From JALZMG01 sp963739975 (GTDB lineage: Bacteria > Actinomycetota > Acidimicrobiia > Acidimicrobiales > Ilumatobacteraceae), in NCBI GenBank assembly GCA_963739975.1, contig CAVUCK010000025.1:310001-374000 (forward strand): DNA of 64,000 bases. Direction: 5' to 3'. Both the position numbers and the translations under genes were made by a program. Positions 8,017-16,811 of this stretch are shown in pieces (positions within the stretch are counted from its first letter, which is position 1; every line of letters begins with the position of its first letter). Under the pieces are notes generated by a model that was not told the DNA's origin, did not search any database, and saw nothing but the letters and a program-made list of their open reading frames with translations.

Positions 8017-8070
8017 CCGTTTACGTCCGGATCCTGGTCGCGCGCGCGACCAGGATCCGGACGTAAACGG
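8017..8070. terminator. 54-bp perfect palindrome between convergent genes
   Basis: The sequence equals its own reverse complement over all 54 bases (arms begin CCGTTTACGTCCGGATCC, centre CGCGCG). It starts on the base after the dprE2 stop and ends one base before the stop of the opposite gene, so it fills the gap. As RNA it forms a 27-bp stem from either direction: a bidirectional terminator or 3' protective hairpin, with no U-tract. Confidence 0.75.
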
Positions 8071-8071
8071 A

Positions 8072-9835
8072 TCAGCAGCGGCCGTAGAGCGTGGCTTGGC
8101 GGTCCTCCCAGGTGCCGACCTCGCAGAACTCGTCCCGCAGCACCTGGTTGGGCGCGTCGGACCCGTACTCCATCGACGCGTTCGGCTCCAGCCAGCCGTC
8201 CCACAACCCTGTGAGGATGACCCAGTCGGCCGACGCCACGTCGGCGGCCAGGCTCGATCCCTCGGCGTTGGCCAATCCGGGATCCATCTCGATGTAGTAC
8301 GTCGCCGGCTCCAGCTCGGGCAAGAGCCAGTAGATGAACACGTCGCTGTACCACGTGCGGCGGAGGTCATTCGGTCCGACCAGCAGGCGGTCGCCCGGCT
8401 CGGCCAGCGTGGCCAACTCGTCCACGGCGGCTTGCACGGCGACGTACGCCTCGTAGTCGCCGAGGTAGAAGTAGCGGCCGTCGTGCTCGACCCGGAACGG
8501 CGACGCGACCTGGCCCATCCCGATGCGGGTGTGCAGGACGTAGTAGCGGAACGTGAACAGGGCCGTGAACACGAACGTGAGCGCCAGGGCGAACGCGCCG
8601 CCGACGGCCACTGCCGCCCGCCGGTCGATGCGCGGCCGCCACCGCCGGACGACCTCGGTGATCGTGACGACGGCGAACGGGAAGGCCACGCACGTCACCC
8701 ACAGCAGGTGCGCCGAGTCCGGTCGCTGCAGCGCCTGGGGGAGGATGCCGGTGCTGATCAGGGCCACCGCCAGCAGCACCGCCGACCGTCCGCTGCGCTG
8801 GCGGCGGTGGGTCCACACGGCGAACACGAGCATCGCCGCCGTACCGACGAGCATCACGAAGAACCACAGGAACACGGTCTGCGACGCCGACAGTGCGGGC
8901 AGGTTCCACCACGGCGGGATCTCCTCGGCAACGGCCTGCAGACCGCCGTCGAGCCGGCCCCACGACGGTGGCCGAGGCAGCTCGCGCCCGTCGCGCAGGT
9001 GCAACACCGGGTCGAGCACCATCCCCTCGAACGCCGCCACCGGCCCGGCCATCACGAGGTGGACCCACATCGGCGCCAGCCCGACGACCCCACCGGCCAG
9101 CACCGGCTTCCAGCTCGACCGGTGCGACCACACCAGCCATCCGACCACCAGGGCCACGGCGATGGCGAGGTCCGGGCGGAACGTCAGCGCCAGCCCCGCC
9201 AGCACCCCGGCGCCCACCCAGCACCGGCGGCGGCGGCGCGGCTCGGTCACGGCCGTCCCCCGCACGGCGAACACCGTCGCCCACAGCGTCAGCGCCAGCC
9301 CGCCGTTCCACGCCATCGCCGTCAGCGCGATCGGCGTCAGGACGTAGAACACCGACAGCGAGGCGACGGCCGTCGCCGCCACCCGGCCCCACGCCCTGGC
9401 CAGGGCGAACAGCGCGAAGATGATGCCCAGGTGCTGCACCAGCCCGAACGTCCGCTCGGCCGGCAGCGAGTACCCGAACAGCTCGTACCACCCGGTCAAG
9501 GCGTGCAATGACCCGGGGCCGTAGAGGTGCAGGAAGTCGACGTTCGGCACCTGGCCGCGGCTGATCAGCTCGGGGAAGTAGAGCATGAAGCCCTCTTCCA
9601 TCGTCCCCCCGGTGAAGCGGTACAGCCCGCGCAGCGGGATCGCCACCAGCACCACGACCATGGCGATGCCGATCCACGTGCCGACCGCCCCGCTCGAGCG
9701 GCGGCGCAGCCCGCCGGATCCGCCCAACACGAACGCCGTGGCGTCGTCGCCGACGATCCGGACGTCCTGGCGATCGTTCACCGCAGGGATCTGACCGACC
9801 GTCGGCGACGACCCGAGGCGTTCGTCCGTCTCCAC
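8072..9835 (-). CDS. GT-C-type integral membrane glycosyltransferase, family uncertain
   Basis: Large polytopic protein (about 587 residues) with roughly eleven hydrophobic helices, then a soluble C-terminal part of about 120 residues. An acidic pair in the first periplasmic loop (GGTMEEGFMLYFPELISRGQVPNVDF, with LYGPG further on) resembles the catalytic loop of polyprenyl-phosphate-sugar-dependent GT-C enzymes such as GT39/ArnT/PMT. It likely transfers a sugar from a lipid carrier on the outer membrane face. GTG 9835 is preferred over GTG 9844 because a TACGTT box then falls 9 bases upstream. It is divergent from the GT2-methyltransferase gene and convergent with dprE2. Donor and acceptor cannot be read from sequence. 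Confidence 0.75.
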   Translation of the reverse strand: METDERLGSSPTVGQIPAVNDRQDVRIVGDDATAFVLGGSGGLRRRSSGAVGTWIGIAMVVVLVAIPLRGLYRFTGGTMEEGFMLYFPELISRGQVPNVDFLHLYGPGSLHALTGWYELFGYSLPAERTFGLVQHLGIIFALFALARAWGRVAATAVASLSVFYVLTPIALTAMAWNGGLALTLWATVFAVRGTAVTEPRRRRRCWVGAGVLAGLALTFRPDLAIAVALVVGWLVWSHRSSWKPVLAGGVVGLAPMWVHLVMAGPVAAFEGMVLDPVLHLRDGRELPRPPSWGRLDGGLQAVAEEIPPWWNLPALSASQTVFLWFFVMLVGTAAMLVFAVWTHRRQRSGRSAVLLAVALISTGILPQALQRPDSAHLLWVTCVAFPFAVVTITEVVRRWRPRIDRRAAVAVGGAFALALTFVFTALFTFRYYVLHTRIGMGQVASPFRVEHDGRYFYLGDYEAYVAVQAAVDELATLAEPGDRLLVGPNDLRRTWYSDVFIYWLLPELEPATYYIEMDPGLANAEGSSLAADVASADWVILTGLWDGWLEPNASMEYGSDAPNQVLRDEFCEVGTWEDRQATLYGRC

Positions 9836-9844
9836 GAGGGCCAC

Positions 9845-9850
9845 AACGTA
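9845..9850 (-). promoter_or_regulatory. -10 box (TACGTT) for the GT-C gene
   Basis: It lies 9 bases before GTG 9835 on the minus strand; it shares a 65-base divergent promoter region with the opposite GT2-MT gene. Confidence 0.45.
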
Positions 9851-9885
9851 CCGGCGCGCTCCCGGTCGACCGGTGACACCCCCAG

Positions 9886-9891
9886 TAGCAT
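9886..9891 (+). promoter_or_regulatory. -10 box (TAGCAT) for the GT2-MT gene
   Basis: It lies 9 bases before GTG 9901, the leaderless spacing seen across this window. Confidence 0.5.
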
Positions 9892-9900
9892 CCGACGACT

Positions 9901-11361
9901 GTGACTGGCTCGACCCTCGCGCCAGGCCCGCGCATCGGCATCGTCGTGGTCGCCTACAACGCCGCCTCGACGCTGGGCTGGGTCCTCGACCGCATCCCGG
10001 CCGACTTCCGCCCTCACCTCTCCTCGATCCTGGTCAGCGACGACCATTCCCACGACGACACCCACGGCATCGGGTTGGAGTACCAGCAGCGCGGCACCGG
10101 CCTGCCGCTGACGATCGTCCGCCAGCCCCACAACCTCGGCTACGGCGGCAACCAGAAGTTCGGCTACCGGTGGGCCATCGACCACGGGCTCGACGTCGTC
10201 GTGCTGCTGCACGGCGACGGCCAATACGCGCCAGAGCTCCTCGGCGACGTGGTCGCACCGATCGTCGACGGTCGAGCCGAGGTGGTGCTCGGCTCGCGGA
10301 TGATGGAGCCGGGTCACGCCCGCCGGGGTGGGATGCCGCTGTACAAGCTCGTCGGCAACCGCATCCTGACGCGGGTGCAGAACGCGCTGACCGGGCTCGT
10401 GCTCAGCGAGTGGCACAGCGGCTACCGCGCCTTCTCGGTCGCTGCCCTGGCCGGCATCCCGTTCGAGGCCAACAGCGACGGTTTCGACTTCGACACCGAG
10501 GTCCTGCTCCAGCTGCACGCTCGCGGTGCCCGGGTGGCGGAGGTGGCCATCCCGACGTACTACGGCGATGAGATCTGCTACGTCGACGGGGTCCGATACG
10601 CACGCGACGTCACCGCCGACGTGCTGCGGTACCGCCTGGGACGGATCGGATTCGGCACGCCGCTGGCCGGCACCGAGCCCGACGGCTACGAGTGGAAGCC
10701 CGACGAGGGGTCGAGCCACTCGCAGCTGCTCGCCGCGCTGGCGGCCCGACGTCCCGGGCGGGTCCTCGATCTCGGCTGCGGGTCGGGGCGCCTTGGGGCC
10801 GAGCTGCGGGCCGTGGGCCACGACGTCGTCGGCATCGACCTGCACGAATCGGCCGAGGCCAAGGAGCGCCTCAACCACTTCATCGCCGCCGACCTGGACC
10901 AGGGCTTGCCGGTCGCCGTCCACGAGCACGGCCCGTTCGACCACGTCGTGGCCGGTGACGTGCTGGAACACGTGCGTGAGCCGGGCCGGTTGCTGCAGGA
11001 GCTGCACGCCGTGATGGCCCCCGGCGGTGAGATCGTGGCCAGCATCCCGAACTTCGGCCACTGGTACCCGCGCCTGCGTGTCGCCACCGGGCGCTTCGAC
11101 TACGACGCCCGCGGCATCCTCGATCGCGACCACGTCCGGTTCTTCACCCGCCGCAGCTTCCAGCGCCTCGCCGAGCGCAATGGGTGGCGCGTCGCCGCCA
11201 CCGAGGTGACGGGCCTGCCGTTCGACGTCGCCGACCGTGGCGGTCGGGCCGGGGCGGCGGCCCGACTGCGGACCGGCATCGGCTGGCTCGACCGGGCCGG
11301 CGTGGCCGCGTGGCCGACGATGTTCGGCTACCAGTTCGTCATCACGCTGGCGCCGCGCTGA
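9901..11361 (+). CDS. Fused GT2 glycosyltransferase - SAM methyltransferase
   Basis: Two-domain cytoplasmic protein of 486 residues. Residues about 12-250 are a GT-A/GT2 domain of the DPM1/DolP-glucosyltransferase type (VVAYNAASTLGWVL, LVSDDHSHDDT, HNLGYGGNQK, LLHGDGQYAPELL, SEWHSGYRAFS). Residues about 275-486 are a class I methyltransferase (RVLDLGCGSGRLGAEL at about 287, DHVVAGDVLEHVREP, EIVASIPNFGHW). It probably makes a polyprenyl-phosphate sugar and methylates a sugar or lipid product of the locus. It lies two bases from the convergent gene at 11363. The fusion order is the reverse of that in the protein at 15266-16775. Confidence 0.85.
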   Translation: MTGSTLAPGPRIGIVVVAYNAASTLGWVLDRIPADFRPHLSSILVSDDHSHDDTHGIGLEYQQRGTGLPLTIVRQPHNLGYGGNQKFGYRWAIDHGLDVVVLLHGDGQYAPELLGDVVAPIVDGRAEVVLGSRMMEPGHARRGGMPLYKLVGNRILTRVQNALTGLVLSEWHSGYRAFSVAALAGIPFEANSDGFDFDTEVLLQLHARGARVAEVAIPTYYGDEICYVDGVRYARDVTADVLRYRLGRIGFGTPLAGTEPDGYEWKPDEGSSHSQLLAALAARRPGRVLDLGCGSGRLGAELRAVGHDVVGIDLHESAEAKERLNHFIAADLDQGLPVAVHEHGPFDHVVAGDVLEHVREPGRLLQELHAVMAPGGEIVASIPNFGHWYPRLRVATGRFDYDARGILDRDHVRFFTRRSFQRLAERNGWRVAATEVTGLPFDVADRGGRAGAAARLRTGIGWLDRAGVAAWPTMFGYQFVITLAPR

Positions 11362-11362
11362 G

Positions 11363-13303
11363 TCAGGACAGGCGGTCGCGCAGGTCGGCGCACAACGTGG
11401 CCTCCACCGGGACCGACGTCCAGCCGGCACCTGGCACGAGCGGACCGTCGGCCGGCTGCACGAACGCCACCAGCACCGGGTCGCCGTCGATCGTGGCGGT
11501 GACGATCGGGATCGCCGGATCGGCGACGACGTCGATGCGCACGGGACCGGTGGCGTCGAGGACGGTGCCCTCGATCGTGCTCGCCCCGCGGTAGACGAGC
11601 CGCCGGCCGCCGGCGTCGTCGACCACGTCGATCGACCAGTCCCGACCGGAGACGAGGGGACCCGGCGCCGACCCGTCGAGGACGGCTCGCTGGGCACCGC
11701 CAGCGCGCTGCTCGAGCAGCCGCCATTCCTCGCCATCGCTGCGGTACAGCCCGTCGCAGTCGCCGACGATGACGATCTCGCCGTCGTCGGCGACCGGCCC
11801 GAGCTCGGTCACCATCGACACCGCGGGCGGTGCGTCCCCGCCCAGCCCATCGTGGACGGCGTATTGGAGGGCGACGAACGAACGCCGATCGGCCGGGTCG
11901 CCGAGCAGGTAGAGGTTGCGGGAGAGGATGGTCAGCCCGACGTTGACCACGAGGCCGGTCGTGAGCAGGATCGCCGCCGCGCCGACGGCCAGGTGTCTTC
12001 GCGTCGCCGCGGCGGCCGCCCACGTCACCGTCACGACGACGCCGACGGCCGAGCCGACGACGACCAGCGGAACGAAGTCGACGAGGTAGCGGTGGGCGAT
12101 GAAGGCGATCGTCAGGGTCGGCACCGTCGAGGCGGCGGCGCCGATCATCGCCACCCCCCAAGCCACGGGGGCACGACGACGTACGACGGCCACGGCACCG
12201 ATGGCCGTGGCGACGACGAACGCGGGGGCGGTCGCCGGCAACGACGCCGACCGATCGATGGTGTCGAAGGTGACGTCGCCGACCGGTTCGGCCGTTGGCC
12301 CCCACGTGAACCACGGCAACAGGGCGTCGGCTTCGAGGGTGTCGGGCCGGAGGTACTGCAGGGCGGTCGAGGGCAGGAACTTGATTCCGAACAGCGATCC
12401 GTCGTTGTCGGCGAGGGCAGCCTGGCGGTCGGCCGAGAACGCAGTGGTCACCTGCTCGTCGAGCGGGATCGACACGAGGGTGCCGAACCGGGCGACGTTG
12501 ACGGCGGCGTAGAGGACGAATGGTGCCGCGGCGGCGCCGACGGCCAGCACGGCAAGTCGCCACCGACCGCGGACGGCGAGCAGGACGGCGAGACCGCCGA
12601 GGGCGATCGCCGGGCCGGTCCCCGACGACCCCCGCGTCGACCACGCCAGCGCGGCGGCGCCCGAGGCCCACGCCAGGTCGATCACGCGGCGCGTCTCCCA
12701 CCAGGCCAGGACCCGATCGAAGCCGACCAGCGCCAGCGCCGCCCCCCACAGCTCGGCCTCGTGGTAGACGAGGGCGTCGGACGACAACCAGAGCACCGGC
12801 GTCGCCAGACCGACGGCGGCGGCGAAGATGCCCGTCACCCATCGCCACGGACGGTCGCCGATCGACACCCGCATGGCAGACCGGGCACGCTGGAGCAACC
12901 GGGCGGCGGCGAGGCAGGCGACGACGACGCCGGCGACCATGCTGACGACGACGAGTCGCCCGTCGAAGGCGTCGGTGAACGAGCTGATCGGCAACCGCGC
13001 CAGTGCCGGCACCAGTCCGAAGTAGAAGTGCGTGCCGCCATCGGTCGGAAAGCCTTCGATGCCGGCGACCTCGGGCGGCACATCGAGGTGTCCCCGTGAG
13101 ATCGCCCGCGCCTGCACGTCGTAGAAGTCGCTCGTGTACGGCCCGCGGTCGAACAGGTCCCACGGCCGACCGTCCGTTGCCGACAGCAGGAAGGCGACGG
13201 CGGCGAGCGTCGCTCCGATCCGTGCGGCGCGTCGTGCCGATCGATCCTCGTCGGCGGACCAGGCCGATCTTGTGGGGAGGATCAGCTCCAGGCTTCCGCG
13301 CAC
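11363..13303 (-). CDS. Polytopic membrane protein, GT-C-like
   Basis: 646 residues with about eleven hydrophobic helices covering residues 25-470, followed by a soluble C-terminal domain of roughly 180 residues rich in beta-type sequence. An acidic motif in the first outer loop (RGPYTSDFYDVQARAISRGHLDVP) matches the position of the catalytic Asp in GT-C enzymes, and FIAHRYLVDFVP recurs in bacterial mannosyl/arabinosyl-transferase-like proteins. I cannot place it in a named GT family. It sits between the GT2-MT fusion and another GT-C protein, which supports extracytoplasmic sugar transfer. A CAGGAT sequence lies 8 bases before the GTG start. Confidence 0.7.
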   Translation of the reverse strand: MRGSLELILPTRSAWSADEDRSARRAARIGATLAAVAFLLSATDGRPWDLFDRGPYTSDFYDVQARAISRGHLDVPPEVAGIEGFPTDGGTHFYFGLVPALARLPISSFTDAFDGRLVVVSMVAGVVVACLAAARLLQRARSAMRVSIGDRPWRWVTGIFAAAVGLATPVLWLSSDALVYHEAELWGAALALVGFDRVLAWWETRRVIDLAWASGAAALAWSTRGSSGTGPAIALGGLAVLLAVRGRWRLAVLAVGAAAAPFVLYAAVNVARFGTLVSIPLDEQVTTAFSADRQAALADNDGSLFGIKFLPSTALQYLRPDTLEADALLPWFTWGPTAEPVGDVTFDTIDRSASLPATAPAFVVATAIGAVAVVRRRAPVAWGVAMIGAAASTVPTLTIAFIAHRYLVDFVPLVVVGSAVGVVVTVTWAAAAATRRHLAVGAAAILLTTGLVVNVGLTILSRNLYLLGDPADRRSFVALQYAVHDGLGGDAPPAVSMVTELGPVADDGEIVIVGDCDGLYRSDGEEWRLLEQRAGGAQRAVLDGSAPGPLVSGRDWSIDVVDDAGGRRLVYRGASTIEGTVLDATGPVRIDVVADPAIPIVTATIDGDPVLVAFVQPADGPLVPGAGWTSVPVEATLCADLRDRLS

Positions 13304-13359
13304 GGGCGCTCATCCTGGCAGGCCGCGGCCGATGCCCGTCGGGCGTGATGGCGCACCGG

Positions 13360-13365
13360 TACAGT
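13360..13365 (+). promoter_or_regulatory. -10 box (TACAGT), leaderless start of GT-C gene
   Basis: It lies 9 bases before GTG 13375 and argues for that start over ATG 13348. Confidence 0.5.
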
Positions 13366-13374
13366 CCTCCACCC

Positions 13375-15261
13375 GTGATCGAGACGCGGGACGCGCCCGC
13401 CGACCTCGACGAACGGGCGCCGAGCCGCCATCCGGGTTGGATGGCTCGGCACACCGGATGGACCATCGTGATCGGCGTGGCGGTCGTCGGCCTGCCGTTG
13501 CTCGTCGCCGTCATCGCGCTGCGCGGGAAGACCTGGTTCCCCGTGCTCGACCTGGCGATGACGGAGTTCAGGGTGCGCGACGTCTTCGGTGCGAACACGC
13601 CGTTGATCGGCCTGCCCGGGCGCATCGGCGAGTACCCGAACGAGGGCAGCCATCCGGGACCGCTCAGCTTCTACCTGTTGGCGCCGACGTATCGGGCGCT
13701 CGGTGCGTCCTCCTGGGCGCTCGAAGCGGCGACCGTCGTCGTCCACCTGGCCGCGATCGCTACGGCGCTGTGGATCGGCGCCCGCCGGCTCGGGTGGCGC
13801 GGGGTGCTGGCCGTCGCCGCGCTGCTGACCCTCGTCGTGCGGGGTTACGGCCAGGTCCAGCTGACCCAGCCGTGGAACCCCTACCTGCCGTTGCTGGCGT
13901 GGATCGTCGTGCTGCTGGCGACGTGGGCGGTGCTCTGCGGCGACCACCGGATGCTGATCCCGCTCGTCGTCGCCGCCACGCTGTGCGCCCAGACGCACGT
14001 GCCGTACCTGCCGCTCGGCGTCGGGATGGTGGCGACCGGGGCCATCGCCGTCGGGCTGCAGCTCCGGCGGACGGCGCGGGCCGACCGCGGTGGCAGGATC
14101 CGCAGCCTGCTGTGGGCGGGCGGCATCGGCGTCGTGCTCTGGGTGCCGCCACTCGTCGACCAGGCCGTCAACGACCCGGGCAACATCCGCCAGCTGCTGT
14201 CCCATTTCGGCTCGCCGCCGGAAGCGGCGATCGGTGTGGTCGAGGGCGCCAAGGTCGTGCTGCGCCACCTGGACGTGTGGAGCGGGATCGGCAGCCAGCT
14301 GCTGGGGACCGACACGTTCAGCGACTCCCGGTCGCTCGCTGGGGGAGTGGTCACGCTCGTGCTGTGGGCCGCCGCCGCCGTGGCGTCGTGGCGGGTGGGG
14401 TCGTCGCAGCTCCGGGCGCTGCACGTGACCGTCGCCGTCGCCCTGGCGCTGAACTTCGTGTCCGCGGCGCGCATCTTCGGCCGGGTGTGGTTCTACCTGA
14501 CGCTGTCGATCTGGGGCATTGCCGTGGTGATGGCGGGCGCGATCGCCTGGAGCGCGGTTGCGCTCTGGCGGCACTGGCAGCCGTCGCGCCGGGTGACGAT
14601 CGGCGCGGCGACCGTCGGCGTTGCGGCGGTCGTGGCGGTCGCCGGGTCGGTGGCCTCGGCGGTGTCGTTCGCCTCGGCGGAGCACCCGGAGGAGCGGCTG
14701 AGCACGGCCGTCGGTGCGCTGTCGGCGCCGACGTACGACGCCATCGCCGCCGGCGTCGGCGCGGCGGCCGGCGTCGACGGGAGCTACGTGGTGCGCTGGA
14801 GCGATGCCGCCGACATCGGGAGCCCCGGGTACGGCCTGCTCGACGAGTTGGAGCGGCGTGGCCTCGACGTCGCCGCCGACGACTACTTCCGCTTCCGGGT
14901 CACCGAGCACCGCACTCGTCAGCGGGCCGGCGCCGACGCCCAGATCCACCTGGCCACGGGCGGGTACGTCGACGTGTGGCGGGCCGAGCCCGATGCGGTG
15001 GAGGTGGCGACGTACGACCCGCGCTCGCCCGAGCAGCTGGAGGAGTACGCCGAGGTCGAAGCACGGTTCGCCGACCGGTTGCGGAACGAGGGCCTCGACG
15101 ACCTGGTGCCCCTCATCGACACCAACCTGTTCGGCATGTCGACCGACGTCCGGCTGTCGGCGGCCGACCTGGCCGACCTCGGTCGGCTGATCGAGCTGGG
15201 CCAGCCGATGGTCGTGTTCATCGCCCCGCCGCCCTCCGACGACGATCCCACCGCGCTGTGA
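13375..15261 (+). CDS. Polytopic membrane protein, GT-C-like (paralogue of 16812-18809)
   Basis: About 628 residues, ten or so hydrophobic helices, then a soluble tail of about 180 residues. The first outer loop carries an EGSHPGPLSFYLLAPTYRALG motif; the same HPGPL/NPGPL...LAP pattern occurs in the minus-strand protein at 16812-18809 (NNPGPLWWDVLAPFVKLGG), followed in both by a W-x-P segment after a Gln. The two are therefore paralogues of one membrane family. Function is probably sugar transfer from a polyprenyl carrier, inferred from fold and neighbours. GTG 13375 is chosen from the TACAGT box; ATG 13348 is an alternative. It is followed after 4 bases by the methyltransferase-GT2 gene. Confidence 0.72.
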   Translation: MIETRDAPADLDERAPSRHPGWMARHTGWTIVIGVAVVGLPLLVAVIALRGKTWFPVLDLAMTEFRVRDVFGANTPLIGLPGRIGEYPNEGSHPGPLSFYLLAPTYRALGASSWALEAATVVVHLAAIATALWIGARRLGWRGVLAVAALLTLVVRGYGQVQLTQPWNPYLPLLAWIVVLLATWAVLCGDHRMLIPLVVAATLCAQTHVPYLPLGVGMVATGAIAVGLQLRRTARADRGGRIRSLLWAGGIGVVLWVPPLVDQAVNDPGNIRQLLSHFGSPPEAAIGVVEGAKVVLRHLDVWSGIGSQLLGTDTFSDSRSLAGGVVTLVLWAAAAVASWRVGSSQLRALHVTVAVALALNFVSAARIFGRVWFYLTLSIWGIAVVMAGAIAWSAVALWRHWQPSRRVTIGAATVGVAAVVAVAGSVASAVSFASAEHPEERLSTAVGALSAPTYDAIAAGVGAAAGVDGSYVVRWSDAADIGSPGYGLLDELERRGLDVAADDYFRFRVTEHRTRQRAGADAQIHLATGGYVDVWRAEPDAVEVATYDPRSPEQLEEYAEVEARFADRLRNEGLDDLVPLIDTNLFGMSTDVRLSAADLADLGRLIELGQPMVVFIAPPPSDDDPTAL

Positions 15262-15265
15262 CCGC

Positions 15266-16775
15266 ATGGACCTGAGCGAGCGGGGCAACGGCGCCGGCCG
15301 TCATCCGTGGGAGCTGGCCCGGGCCCGGTTCTTCCGGCGGTTGGTGGCGGACCACGTCGACGTGGACGCCGTGCGTCGCGTGTTGGACGTCGGCGCCGGG
15401 GACGGTTGGTTCGCCGGGGACCTGCGAGCCGAGCTGCCGCCGTCGGCCAGCGTCATGTGCTGGGACAGCAACTACACCGTCGAAGAGCTGCAGGCGACGG
15501 TCGCTGCCGGCGTCGTGCGCACGGCCGTGCGGCCGGCCGGGACCTTCGACATGGTCGTGGCGCTCGACGTGATGGAACACGTCGCCGAGGACGAGGCGTT
15601 CCTGGCCGATGAGATCGTTCCCGCCGTCGCCCCCGGCGGCACAGCGATCATCAGTGTGCCGGCTCATAGGTGGCTGTTCTCAGCCCACGACCGCCGCCTG
15701 CAGCACGTTCGGCGCTACGCACCGGGGGACTTCCGCGACCTGATCGCCCGCCACCTCGACGTCGTCGCGTCCGGGTCGCTGTTCAGCGACCCTCGTCGTG
15801 CCGCGCGCCGTCGAAGTGGTGGCGCAGCGGTTCGGCCGGACTGGCGACGTCGACGGCATCGGTGCCTGGCAGCACGGCCGGGCACTCACCCGCACGGTCG
15901 CCGCCGTGCTCGGTGCCGACGCCGCCCTCGGGCGCCAGCTGGGTCGCATCGGCGTACGCCCGCCGGGGCTCTCGATCTGGGTCGTGGCCCGACCCCGTCG
16001 CCGGAGCGGCAACCTGAACGGCGAATCGACGACGATCGTCGTGCCATGCTTCGACGAGGTCGGGCGGCTCGATGTGGTCGCCCTGCGTGGGCTGGCGACG
16101 TCGACGGGCGGCCGGGTGCTGCTCGTCGACGACGGGTCGCGCGACGGGACCGGCGACCTCGCAACGGACGCCGCGGCACGTCACCCGCAGGAGCTCGGCG
16201 CGTTGGTGCTGGCGCGCAACGGCGGCAAGGGTGAAGCCGTGCGGCGCGGCATGCTGGCCGCCCTCGACGGCGGCGCCCAGCTCACCGGGTACTACGACGC
16301 CGACCTGGCCACGCCGCCGGAGGAGATGGCCCGGCTCGTCGAGGTGCTGCGGGATGATCCGGGCCTGGTGGCCGTGCTCGGCTCACGCGTCGGGTTGCTC
16401 GGGCACCGGATCGAGCGCTCGTCGGCCCGCCACTACCTCGGACGGCTCTTCGCCACCGCCGGCAGCATGGTGCTCGGCCTGCCCGTGTACGACACGCAAT
16501 GCGGGGCCAAGGTGTTCCGCGACGGTGCCGCGCTGCGGGCGGCGCTGGCTACGCCGTTCACCAGCCGGTGGGCGTTCGACGTCGAGCTGCTCGGCCGCCT
16601 CGCCGCCAATGGCGACGGCCGGTTCCTCGAGGTCCCGCTGCAGCGATGGCACGACGTCGGCGGCAGCAAGCTGCGCCCGCGCGACGCCGTGACCGCCGCC
16701 GTCGACCTCCTTCGCGTCCGCCGCGCCCTCCGCCACCACCCCAGCGCCGACGGCCGCTCGCGAGGTGAGCGGTGA
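15266..16775 (+). CDS. Fused SAM methyltransferase - GT2 glycosyltransferase (one frameshift)
   Basis: The first half is a class I methyltransferase (RVLDVGAGDGWFAGDL near residue 40, FDMVVALDVMEHVAEDE, AIISVPAHRW). The second half, from about 16018, is a GT2 domain (TTIVVPCFDEVG, LLVDDGSRDGT, NGGKGEAVRRGM, YYDADLATPPEEM, YDTQCGAKVF), like dolichyl-phosphate glucosyl/mannosyltransferases. A frameshift near 15790 splits the methyltransferase (GASLFS then VVPRAVEVVAQRFG in another frame). From there the frame runs without a stop into the GT2 domain and no good internal start exists, so the two domains appear fused. It is the mirror image of the GT2-MT protein at 9901. Translation is probably coupled to the preceding GT-C gene. 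Confidence 0.75.
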
Positions 16776-16802
16776 GGGCACGCTGTCCCCTCACCGCTCA
16801 CC
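16764..16802. terminator. Hairpin between convergent genes (15-bp arms)
   Basis: GGTGAGCGGTGAGGG (16764-16778) is exactly complementary to CCCTCACCGCTCACC (16788-16802), with a 9-base loop. The stop of the MT-GT2 gene lies in the left arm and the stop of the opposite gene at 16812, so the hairpin serves both transcripts. Confidence 0.65.
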
Positions 16803-16811
16803 GCTTCCGCC

